A DNA stretch of 64,000 bases from Ganoderma boninense (lineage: Eukaryota > Basidiomycota > Agaricomycetes > Polyporales > Polyporaceae), in the NCBI GenBank assembly GCA_002900995.3, contig CM035304.1, positions 5,720,134 through 5,784,133 on the forward strand, written 5' to 3'. Below are positions 10,432-21,121 of this stretch, one piece after another; position 1 is the first letter of the stretch; each line of letters starts with the position of its first letter. The position numbers and the translations under genes are program-made. The notes beneath the pieces are model-generated. The model saw only the letters and a program-made list of their open reading frames with translations, made no database searches and had not been told where the DNA came from.

Positions 10432-11659
10432 GTAGGACTTGCGTCGTTCTCGCCGTTACCCCTTGTCTTTGTCTTTTTTTTTCATTTCTCGCCTTTGTTG
10501 ACTGTGTTTTTCAGCGCAAAGCGGACGATGTGGAACATCCTCTCGCGCCCTTTTTACCAGTGTTGTAAAATTATGGTTTTGGTCGATTGATCCTCTCTCT
10601 TTCTGTGCCTTGCTTTGCTGATCTGATTTATCCGCTGTAACATATGTCGATGCTCCCTGCTCTTCGCGGGTCCGGCCTCTAATTTGCTTGGATACAGTAC
10701 GTAACTGCCCGTTGTCGTCGTCATCGCTAGTGCTGGTAGAAGTCGAAAGGAAAATGCTATAACTTTATTCGTGAATGATATCGATGAGTCCGCCCTCCTT
10801 TACAAACCTCTTCCACGTATAGTCTATTTGGCCCCAGTCCCCGTGTCCCCAACCTGTCGAGCGAGGGAAGATTTGGGCCGCTCCGATCCAGCCGGGGTGG
10901 TTGTCTTCCGCCCGTTGTTATGGCACACGCTCAGGCTCTTGGCTGTCGACATCCGACCGCCCAGCTTCCGGGGCTGTTATGGAAGCAATGACACGCGTTG
11001 TTGCGCATTTCATCCACACCTTCATAGCGCGGACGTGAAGACGGAAATATCGAACATCCTGCAGCTGGTAGAGGAGGCAGTCCCTGTTCTTCATAGGTCC
11101 TGTAGGTAACCGGCCTACAGATGCAGGCCCGAGCTCCGTGCATTTCAGGTATATGAACTATGTGCACGCGCGTATGAAAGGACCCAACACGGTGGAAGCA
11201 ATGATGGAGGAGGACACGGTGTGGCCAAGCGGATGTCTGTGAAGCATGCAGTGTTTGTACCACTACGACTAGCGTGTCGGGGGCAGCGGTCGCCGGTGCT
11301 TCGCTTGGAACTGCGGCTAGCACGCACACGCCGCAGTCAACAGTGCGAGCCAATTTGAAACCACATTGCTGAGGCCAGGTGTCCTGCCTTGCCGGGCCCG
11401 AGCGCGGACTGACTGGAACATTAACGCGGAGGCTGATGTCCAGCTTACGGTACTGTAGCACTGCTATATATCCCACTTGTCTTTCCTCCGGAACACGCTC
11501 CCCGCACCAACCTGTTCGCCGGGCCCAATCTTGTTCTCGTGCATGGCTCTGTTATAGGAACGCACCTCGACTACTGCTGCCCCCTCGTCCTCCCTCGGCC
11601 GGGCCCTGGACAACGACCCCCTCGAGCTTTTCGCCACTGCGCACGACCAAGACTGGGAG
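10432..11659. other. Intergenic region between ERT1-like gene and PLC
   Basis: A T-rich stretch near 10471-10480 follows the ERT1-like stop and probably belongs to its 3' UTR. TATATA at about 11463-11470 is a plausible PLC promoter element. The PLC frame is open upstream to a TAG at about 11555-11558, which is also a possible acceptor (TTATAG), so a 5' exon is possible. No other gene is seen. Confidence 0.5.
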
Positions 11660-14600
11660 ATGTCTTCCTCGGACTCCGCAGGACGACATGCGGGACGGAT
11701 GCTCCACCGCGCCGCGGCCCTGTTGACGACAAAGGGCGAGCCAGTGCCCGCATTTGCGGACGCTATCCCTCAAGTCGGCCCGGAGAACGAGTACGAGCCT
11801 CTTCGGCGTCGGCGGACGGACGGCGGGAGCAGGATAGGGGGGTCGATTCGGCGGACGCTAAGCCAGGTGAAGGGAGTGGGGACCACAGTTGCTCGGCGCG
11901 CGAGCTTCAAGCGGCCGCCGCCCCAGTCGCCGCCGACCTCGGCGTCAAGCCTGAGCACGCGCACGGCGTCGTCGACGTCAGACGAGAAAAACGCGCCACT
12001 GCCGACCGCGCCGGCGAGCAGCACCACGTTCATGTTGTCGCCTGTGTCCTGGGCCAAGCGAAGGAAGAGCCATCGTCGCGCCCAGTCCGAGGTCCTCCCC
12101 ACGCGGCCACGAGTCCATCACGCTCACAGCCCCTCTGTGGACGATGAGACCGCGCTTGGGAGCCCCTTCATCGATCCACTCTCCGTCCTCCCACTCCGCT
12201 CTCCAGGATGGCCTCCCTCCCCGAGTCGCCCTCCCTCCCGTGGAACAGCCCCAGCAGCTCGAGTCTCATCTCCTCCAGGAAGAGTACCATGAGGTCGTCG
12301 TCTCGCCAGTCGCGCAGCCGTCGTCTGGCGCGGACGCCACTGTCCCCCAGATCCTGCAGCAGGGCATTCCGATGCTCAAGGTGTCTGCGAAGAAGCAGAA
12401 GCGCTACGTCTTCAAGCTGGACCCGGATCAAGGGCAGATAGTCTGGGAGTCGAAGAAGTTTCGATTCAGTAAGTCCCCTCCCTTGCCTTTTCTCCCACCC
12501 CGCACTGCATCCCTGTCACCTCCTCTTCCCCTCCCCCTCCCCTCCCCTAACCGATCGTTGACGTCCCACTCCGCGCACACAGTTCCGATCGAGAACATCA
12601 AGGAACTGCGGTGCGGTGCAGACGCGCGATACTACAGGGAACAGTTCCAGCTCGCACAGGACTACGAGGACAAATGGCTCACGATCGTGTACATCCTCGA
12701 CGGCGGGTACAAGACGCTGCACCTCATCTCCGCGACCCGCGAGATATTCCTCATGTGGGACACGACGCTGCGCCGCCTCTACGCGATCCGGCAGCAGCTG
12801 ATGAGCGGGCTCGGGAGCGCGGACATGCGCCAAGCGGTATGGGAGAAGCAGCTCTGGAAAGGCGCGGACGAGGAGCAGGACCAGCGGCTCGACTTCGACG
12901 ACGTCGAGCGGTTGTGCAGGAGGTTGAACATTAACCCCTCGCGCGAGGACCTGAAGAGGCGGTTCAAGGTGTGTCCGTCTGTGCTTCTAGCCGTGCTTCT
13001 CGTCTCTTTGGCGTCGGTTCTGAGAACGACGTCCCAATGCAGCAAGCAGACAGACAAAGTCGGGGATATCTCGACTTCGCCGACTTCAAGCTCTTCGTCA
13101 AGTCCCTCAAGGCACGCCCGGAGCTGGATCGACTGTTCTTGAAGATCACCAATGGGGAGCCGAATCTCAAGTTCGCTGCCTTCGAGCAGTTCATGCGGTC
13201 GACGCAAAAGGTAGTTCGCCTGTCTCAACCGGCTGCGGATTGTTGACGACTGTGTGTCTGTAGTCTTCTTCGAGCCAAGAGGAGCTCGAGCAGTTGTTCT
13301 TGCGTTATGCAACGCCTCCGAAAGGAGAGAAGGCTCCCGGCTCCCCGATGCAGACTTCCCTCGACCTCGCGATGCAGTCAGTGTCGATTTCTGGCCAGCC
13401 ATTGCCTCCCCCGCCGCCTTCTGCACCCTCCGCACCCGCGTTAGGCCTTACCGCAACCTCGCTGCCACCTCCGGCCGCTTCGAGCACCGTCACGCCCTTG
13501 ACTGTGGAGAACGCGACCATGTCCAAGACCGGCTTCACGTCCTTCCTCCTTTCAGCGGACAACTCCGCATTCGCCGACCAACACGGTCGCATCGAGCACG
13601 ATATGACCCGTCCGCTCCCTGAATACTTCATCTCATCCTCCCATAACACCTACCTTGTCGGGCACCAGCTTGTCGGCGAAAGCACGATCGAGGGATACAT
13701 CCGCGCACTCCTCCACTCGTGCCGGAGCGTTGAACGTACGGTGCCTTTCAACCCTCTTTAAGTGCCTGAACTCACATCTTGACAGTGGATATCTACGATG
13801 GCGATACCGAGCCTGTCGTGTACCATGGCCGCACGCTCACATCTAAGGTCTCCGTCCGCGAGATCTGCACCGCGATCGCCAAGTACGCGTTCGTCGCATC
13901 TCCATACCCCATCATCATCTCCGCCGAGATCCACTGCTCCGTACAACAGCAGGTGCAGCTCGTGGTGATCATGAAGGACGTGTTCGGCGACGCGCTCGTC
14001 TTCGCGCCCCCAGACGGCCGACCAAAGATCGAGGTGCTGCCGAGCCCGGAGGATCTCAAGGGCCGCGTGATGCTCAAGGCGAAGAATCTGTACGTCTCCC
14101 AGCAGAAAATAGGCTCTACGGAGAGGGAGATCAGCGTAGACGCCGAGTCATCGACGACTGACACTGCGTCGGATTCGGACCTTGGGACCGAGGTGCGGCA
14201 TGAGTGGAGGAAGGCGAGGGAGGCCGAAACGGAGCTGATCAAGGGTATGTTGGCCCCACAGCAGACATGTTCTTGGCTCGCGCTGATCACTACGTGTCGG
14301 TAGACCTCAAGTCCGAGTTCAAGAAGGCCAAGGGCGCTCTGCACCGCGTGCGCTCCCCCACACCGAATCCCGCCACGCCCCAGCCGCCCAAGGTGAAGAT
14401 GTCGATGGACCTCGTCTCGCTGCTTGTGTACACCGTCGGCGTCAAGTGCCGCGGGCTGAACAAGAAGGAGGAGTACGCGCCAGAGCACATCTTCTCGCTT
14501 TCGGAGAACACCGCGAACAAGATGCTCAAGCAGATCACCGGCATGAGCGACCTCATCAAGCACAACAGGACGCACCTCGTCCGGACGTACCCCAAGGGCA

Positions 14601-15554
14601 CGCGCATCGGCTCCACCAACTACGAGCCCCACCGGTACTGGTCGGCCGGCTGCCACCTCGTTGCGATCAACTGGCAGACGTTCGGTGCGTTCGACTCCAC
14701 AATCTCAATCTTTGGCGGTGACTAGGAGCAGTATGCTGATGCGTGTGGTTGGTGGGTAGACCATGGGTACATGATCAACCACGCCATGTTCCAGCGGAAC
14801 GGCCGGGCGGGATACGTACTCAAGCCGCTCGCCCTGCGCACCAGCGACAAGCAGGTCCTCTCCAAGCGGACCAACCACTTCCTGAACGTCACTGTGCGCC
14901 ACGTTTGCCTAGATGAACTCATTCGATCATTCCACTGATGTCGTTTCCGGTCCATAGGTCATATCCGCACAGCAGCTCCCGCGCCCGAAGGACTCGCAGG
15001 GCCGCGAGATCATCGACAAGTCCGTCGTCGACCCCTTCGTCGAGGTGTCGGTCCACATCCCCGACTGGACGCACTCGCCCTTCCTCCCCACCGACTCCCC
15101 CACCGCCGCCACCGCGCCCGCAGCGGCGTACAGCCCTGCGACGGCGGGCTCCGCGACCGCGGCGACGTCCGCGCGCACGGTCGCGTGCCGGACGGGCGTG
15201 GTGAAGAACAACGGGTTCAACCCGGTGTGGGAGCAGCAGCTGTGCCTGCCCTTCGACCTCGTCGGGGACATGCGCGACCTCGTATTCGTGCGCTTCTCGG
15301 TGCGCCAGGAGGACAAGGATGACGACGAGCCGCTCGCGGTGTACTGCGCCAGCCTGGGCAGCCTCAACTCCGGTATGTCCAGTGCTTTTTGTTTTGTTTT
15401 TGTTCTGTTTTTTGCGTGCGGGGGATAGAGGGGCGTACGTGTGCTGACGCGCGCGCGACCCGCAGGATATCGCCATCTCCCGCTGCACGACGCCCAGCTG
15501 TCGCAGTACCTGTTCTCGACGCTCTTCGTCAAGATCGAGATCGCCGACGCGTAG
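11660..15554 (+). CDS. Phosphoinositide-specific phospholipase C (PLC-delta type)
   Basis: Hydrolyses PIP2 to IP3 and diacylglycerol at membranes. Ten exons: 11660..12136, 12207..12468, 12583..12968, 13043..13210, 13264..13735, 13786..14244, 14304..14684, 14760..14893, 14958..15372, 15466..15554; 1,080 aa. Order: long Ser/Pro/Arg-rich N-terminus (1-210), PH domain (about 211-320), EF hands (about 345-431, [14 protein letters not shown] and GYLDFADF), X domain with SSHNTYL (His-Asn of the active site, about 555), ELDIYDG (catalytic Glu and Asp) and EIHCS (second His), Y domain with [14 protein letters not shown] and [14 protein letters not shown], and a C-terminal C2 domain ([10 protein letters not shown]). 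All expected catalytic residues are present. The first intron (12137-12206) has a weak donor GTGGAC but restores frame. The start is the first in-frame ATG after a possible acceptor; an upstream exon cannot be excluded. Confidence 0.93.
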
Positions 15555-16326
15555 GGTCAAAACGTATCCGCCATGTTGTCATCCCCTCGCTCCGGCCCTC
15601 GTCGCGCTCATCGCCGTCCAGACTCCACCGGCTCTCCCATCGCATCACATCCCATCGCTGCTGTCCACGTCCACGCACGTCATTGCTCGCTCTGTGCACC
15701 GTACCACTGCTGTCCATGTACTTGTATTTGTAGATGTGCCGCTCCTTTCGCTTACCGTACATCTCTCCTCACCATGATCCCACACTTGCATCGTCATCCC
15801 CCACACCAGGCATTATAATAACGATACTCAACCCGCACTTTAACCCTTAACCCCAGATCGAGATACACACGCATACGCATATCTATACCTCCCTATTTAC
15901 GGTCCAGTCTCGCTGACGCGCTCCAGGAAGACCGAGCTTGCAGGTCGATACGGTAATTATCTAGTTTGCTGTCCTCGGGATGGAAGACCACATGTACAAT
16001 TCTCGCCATACGAATAACCATGTTAATTGTATATCCAACATAATCGAAGGGAACCACCAAGTTACAGATACGGTAGCGTCTCGTCTTCGCGGGTACTAGT
16101 TACGGTGATGGGAGATTGGTATGTGCGAGGTTCTTTGCCTTGAGAGCCAAAGGAAGCGTAATCGTAATCGTGGTAATAGAACAGAGCGATGGAGACGATA
16201 CAGCAAGACGTTATGTTACTAGATCGAGATAGGAATAGCGGGGAGACAGAGAGGTAGCGGGGGAGCGATACAAGCATAGGTGTACGGAGCCAGACTGAGA
16301 GAAGACGAGGGCGAGGCGAGGCAGAG
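15555..16326. other. Convergent 3' region of PLC and the coiled-coil gene
   Basis: Contains the 3' UTRs of two converging genes. No open frame with recognisable content, no tRNA and no repeat was seen. Confidence 0.6.
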
Positions 16327-17360
16327 TCAGACGGCTGACAAGAGAGGAACGTATACATAAATCAGGTGCGATAGAAAGGGACGGCGCTGGGACATGCCAG
16401 GGGCCGGCCTGTCCTTCGCGTGGAAAAGGACTGCACCCGATGAAACGAACCATGCGCGATCGATTGGGCGTGCGATCACTTGGCCGGTGGCGTCGGCGGG
16501 CCTGCAGCGCGCAGAGGATGAGCACGGGCACGCCAACGACGTGAGGAGAGACGCACCGAACAGACCGGCGCGCGGCATCGGGATATCGGCAGGGAGAGGC
16601 GCGGCGGACGTGCCCATGATCGGGACGGGGGAGAGCAGCGGATTCGCTGCGGCGGCGTCGTGTGTGTGAGCGCGGCAGGTGAGACGGAGGAGCAAGATGT
16701 GGGCCGTACGCTTCCACTGGGCCCATGCGGGCAGATTCGAGTGCTCTGGGGGAGCCGCGATCGCGGGTGGGGGGGCGGGCGCGGGAAGCGCCTTGGCCTT
16801 GGCCTTCGCACGACGCTCCTCTCGTCGATGTACGGTGCGCCACGCCGGGCGAGCGGGCACACCATCATCAATGGCGGCGGGCTCTGGCTGAGGGGCGGGA
16901 AGAGCGGGGGGTAGCTCTTCGTGCTGGATCGTTTGTCGAAGTGTGATCGGGCTTCACCGGGCGGGAGGCGGGAGGGAGAAAACGCACCTTGGGCATCCAA
17001 TCTGGATTGAACTCGCCTCCTGCACCGAACTTGGACTTCACGGCCATGAGTTCTGCGATCTCGCTGTCCGAGAAAGTGAAAATGACGGGGACACCAGGCG
17101 GAGACAAATATGCGGGGAGTAAGCGGGCGGGGGAAGCATGGCAGAGGGTTCGAGGCAGGACGTACTACTGAAGTTGGCGTCGCTCGTCTCTCAGCTTGCC
17201 GACCTCGGCGAGGAGGACGCGGACTTCGCCCGCAAGAGCCTTACTGAAGTCATTGAGATACCTGCCGTGACAGACCGCGCAATGTGATTTGGACTGTTCG
17301 ATCCCGATTCTGCATGCGGGCGTACTTTGGAGGAGCGGGGTAATTTCCCTTCTGGGACAT
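16327..17360 (-). CDS. Small coiled-coil protein, unknown function
   Basis: Not recognised as a named family. Reading the minus strand gives four exons: 17326..17360, 17169..17261, 16988..17063 and 16327..16923 (266 aa). It starts MSQKGNYPAPPK, continues YLNDFSKALAGEVRVLLAEV, then GKLRDERRQLHEIAELMAVK (a charged helical, probably coiled-coil stretch) and FGAGGEFNPDWMPK. A Pro/Ala/Glu-rich region and a basic patch WRTVHRREERRAKAKAKA follow. All introns have GT..AG ends and join in frame, which argues for a real gene. The conserved-looking part is the first about 70 residues; the Ala/Pro-rich C-terminus is less certain and may be shortened by another intron. It converges with PLC. No signal peptide is seen. 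Confidence 0.65.
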
Positions 17361-17914
17361 GGTCAGTCGTGATGTAGTGCGCAGGTAATGTCACAGGAAA
17401 GCAATGCCAGAGAAGTCGAGAGCGGAGGAGGAGGAAACGATGGCTGAGCAGCGGAGACGACGGAGGCTGCGTTCAATCCGCGGCTCTGGGCAAGCGGTGC
17501 CTCGAACAGTGGGCGGCTATCTCACTCCCACACCACGATCATGCAAGTTTTGCAACCAGTCTCACAGGGCTGCCACCTCCAGTTCGAACTCAAGTTCTTT
17601 GTTTACCGCAGAGGATTCGGGAAGGTAGGCTGTGGCATAGGATCAGATGCCTGTTACGTTTCTGTCATAACTTAAACCATATCCTGGTGGGGAGGACTAC
17701 GTGTGCGCGGTGAGCAGTCACTCGACGTTCAACCCGCCCTTTCTCCCTCCCTCGACTGTCAACTGACTACCAGCCAAATTCAGGGTTTTATTGAGCAAAA
17801 AACGCATCTCTAGCTGGATCAGTATGTATGCGTGAGCATGATCCGTGTGTGCTTAACTGATCGCGGTTCGTTCTCTAGTTAACGTTGAAAGCTTGCCCAT
17901 CGCAACAAGGTTTC
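17361..17914. other. Divergent spacer upstream of HET-B
   Basis: Carries the promoter sides of the coiled-coil gene (-) and HET-B (+). No further gene, repeat or clear TATA element is seen. The HET-B frame is open 30 bases upstream of the chosen ATG but without another ATG. Confidence 0.5.
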
Positions 17915-20225
17915 ATGCGCGTCCTGGATACAGAGACAGGGCATTTTGTTGAGAAAGACCTCGAGAAGACCCGCTACGCCATCTTGTCGCACACCTGGGA
18001 GAACGAAAAAGCCGAGCAAACATACAAGGAGTTGAGGAAGATCCAGCTCCGTTATTGTGTCGGGCCCCAATTCACGCAGAGTCATTCTCGCGACGCATCT
18101 CAGTCGACTACATCGTCTACCAAAGGACATCACCGAGAATATTCTTTCCCAATTCCATCATTCTTGCACCTTCCCCTCACGGAGACACCTTTCCTGACGC
18201 CATCCGAATTTTCACCCATCCAGTTGCAAGCAGACATTTATCCCCTTTCGAGCCCTACCGCAGACTCCGACGAGTCCTTCGAAATCGGCTCTCTTACGTC
18301 GCTCTCGCTGGAAGAAGGCCACCATGAAGCATCACTGCTCCGTTCCATCTGGGACGAAGCCAGTCTCTCTCCAAAAATCCGGGAAGCGTGTGCAGTTGCA
18401 CGAGCTAATGGTTTCCGATACATATGGATCGACTCGTGTTGCATCGATAAGTCCAGCAGCTCTGAGCTATCTGAAGCCATCAACTCGATGTATGTGTGGT
18501 ATGCGAAAGCAGCGGTCTGCTATGCATATCTCGCCGACGTTCCTCCAGGAGAAGACCATCGGGCCCTCGGCTCCCAGTTTCGCAAGAGCCGGTGGTTCAC
18601 GCGCGGGTGGACACTCCAGGAGCTCATTGCGCCAGCCCACGTCGTGTTCCTTGCACAGGACTGGGCCGTCATTGGCTCAAAGCACGCCGTTGTCGACCTA
18701 GTCGAAAGCATCACCGAGATCGACCACATGGCGCTGTTGCACCTAGAGCCCCTGGACAAGTTCAGCGTCTCCCAACGTCTGTCGTGGGCGGCGAGGCGGG
18801 AGACGAAGAGAATGGAAGACCAGGCGTACTCGCTTCTAGGAATCTTCGACATCAACATGCCCACACTCTACGGCGAGGGAAATCGCGCGTTTCGCCGCCT
18901 CCTAGAGCAGATCATGCAGCGTACCCCGGACCAGAGCCTTTTCGCGTGGGGAGACGTGTATCTGGGTCCCCAAATCCTCCCTTTACCCTCCCCTGTCACC
19001 AGTGCGCAAGATTCTCAAAGCTTCGAATGCTTCACATACACCGAATTCCCGTCCCTTCTCGCCATACAGCCGTCCCTCTTCATGAACAGCGGGAGCATCA
19101 GGACCGCCCCGCTCGACACCGTCCGGGAGATCCAAACCCAGAAAGCCCACTATTACGAGATAGAGTACACATCCACCCCATACGGCATCCGCACGCAATT
19201 CCAGATGATCCCCCTCTCCCACTGTTTCCCCTCGCGCACGATCCGGTACGACGCCCAGGGCATGGAGGCCTGGCAGTGGTACCTCGCCATCCTCGGGTGC
19301 GAGCACAAGGACCACCCGGGCCACCTCCTCGGCCGCGTCTGCTTCCTCCCGCCCTCCGAGCGCGGCGTCGAGTACCTCTACCCCGGCTTCGTCTGCGTCT
19401 CCTCCACCTCCACCTCCACCTCCCCAGCGCAGCACGACGAGCGCTGGGCGGACCACTTCCCCCTCTTCCCCGACACCATCAGGCGTGTGCGCGGACTCGT
19501 CGAGGCGAAGACGGTGTATCTCGCGCATCCGAATCGCGCGCCGACGCCCGCACCCGACGCGCTCCTCCAGCAGCGCGAGCGCAGCACCGTCACGCTCGTG
19601 CTCCTCCCGGAGACGTGCGCCGCCTTGCGCGCGAGCCGGTACAACGCGGAGCTCCGCGGCCCGGTGCAGGACGCGGCCCGCCCGCGCACGGGCACGCACC
19701 GGCTCACGCTCACGCAGGACCCGGACTCGGGCTCGAACGTCAGCGTCAACGTTAACTTCGCCGTCGAGTTCGAGCACACCCTCGAGGAGGACGGCAAGCG
19801 GTTCACCATCACCGCCCGCATCGCGGTGGAGACGTCGGACTCGGAGCCCCTGCCGCTCGGCGCTGTGAGGCCCCGTGCACACTGCATCGGCCGAGCCCAG
19901 CATGGTATCTTGGACGGACGGGCGGCCGTGGGGCGCGAAACTGATGCGCGAGAGGGTTGCCGTGACGCCGCAAGGAGGCGGCACGGGGGACCTCGCTTTG
20001 GACCTCGGCCTGGACTTTGCTGGGATGGGGATCTACTTCCTGCGTGTGGACATTCTCAACGGTGCGGCCCTGGGTGCGGGTGCAGCTTCGTCTGCCTCGC
20101 TCCGGAGCGGGGGGCAGAGAGTGGGCAGCACCGGCTCTGAAGGGTCAAGTACGGGGGCGGACACTAGTACTGGCGGGGGCCGTCGAGGGTACTGGAGACA
20201 GGTCGCGTTCTGGCGTGCTGCTTGA
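17915..20225 (+). CDS. HET-domain protein (HET-B), frame break near C-terminus
   Basis: HET-domain paralogue. From the ATG at 17915 (MRVLDTETGHF) the frame runs to a stop at 20138-20140 (741 aa). YAILSHTW is at about 21-28; WIDSCCIDKSS begins at about 171; RGWTLQELIAP follows, and the core ends DQSLFAWG. The linker (about 50-145) differs from other copies. The C-terminal half carries YGIRTQFQMIPL, WYLAILGCEHKDHPGHLLGR and the AKTVYLAHP box. The last conserved block (VSWTDGRPWGAKL, LDLGLDFAGMGIYFLRVDIL, WRQVAFW) is in the +1 frame (19875-20225), so about 19865-19890 holds a one-base frame change. A 36-nt GTGAGG..CCCAG stretch there would not fix the frame. Either the protein ends in an unrelated tail, or this is a mutation or sequencing error. 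It is followed in the same direction by HET-C. Confidence 0.85.
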
Positions 20226-21121
20226 CGATAGACGATACTGGGTGGATAACTTCAGGTTGGGGATGGCTGGATCCGGAGAGGGACTTCAAGTTGAAGTTGA
20301 GGACTTGAGGTCGACGGGCTCGAGAACTCGCCGGGTTGTGGAACTAGACGTGGGGGCGAAAATGGAGGTTGAACCAGAACTTGAAGTCAGGATCCGGAGA
20401 TAACACGAGTGGAACACACCCTGGACATCTGCTCCCGAATGATCTCTCGCCGCCACTTCAAACTCTCCGCCGACACGATGCGCACTAGAACGTTGTTCTT
20501 CGACAGGCATCTTGCACAGGTGGTGGACACTGGGCTGAGGGAAACACGCGGAAGGTGAGTGGCCGCCGCTGGGAAGGAATACTATTTGTGACATTGTGTC
20601 CTCCCGAATGCCATCAGCCGTCATGAGCCGTCGTGGAGTATAACGGTATCGTAGGCACTTCATATCAAGAAATACGACAAGGTACAGAGAGTAGGAAGGA
20701 ACAGCTGGCCGATAATGGCAGGTAGGTCGGTCTCTATGACGAGGTTTTGACAAGGCACAAAGCAGCACCAGACAGACGCTCACGCACTCATGTCAGACAG
20801 ATGCACAGCATTCCGACGTTGACATTTTCGCCGGAAGGGAAGCCTGCACTCTGACATCCACGACCCCACCACGACCTCAGCACAAATCATGGACACGAGG
20901 GACCCTCGCCATATCCTATTTATACCAGGGTATGGGATCATTCCTACCTCGAACCCGTTCTACCTGAAGTCCTAGCCCCACTGGCACGATTTCATACTGT
21001 TCTCGCCGTATCGACGTGGTTCAGGTTGCCGGTTCGTTGCACATTTCGCATCCCCGGTTATGCTTCTGTTGAACTGATTGCAAACCAAGACGCCTTCAGC
21101 AGCTGATATTGGAGGCATATC
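20226..21121. other. Spacer between HET-B and HET-C
   Basis: No gene is recognised. A TATA-like TATTTATA at about 20917-20924 is about 200 bases upstream of HET-C. The open frame 20017-20403 is a shadow of the HET-B tail. Confidence 0.5.

Noticed and set aside
13793..14656. Long minus-strand frame of 287 codons
   Set aside because: Exact antisense shadow of PLC exons; high GC keeps it open.
18983..19984. Long minus-strand frame of 333 codons
   Set aside because: Antisense shadow of HET-B; composition (Arg/Gly/Glu repeats) is that of a GC-rich shadow.
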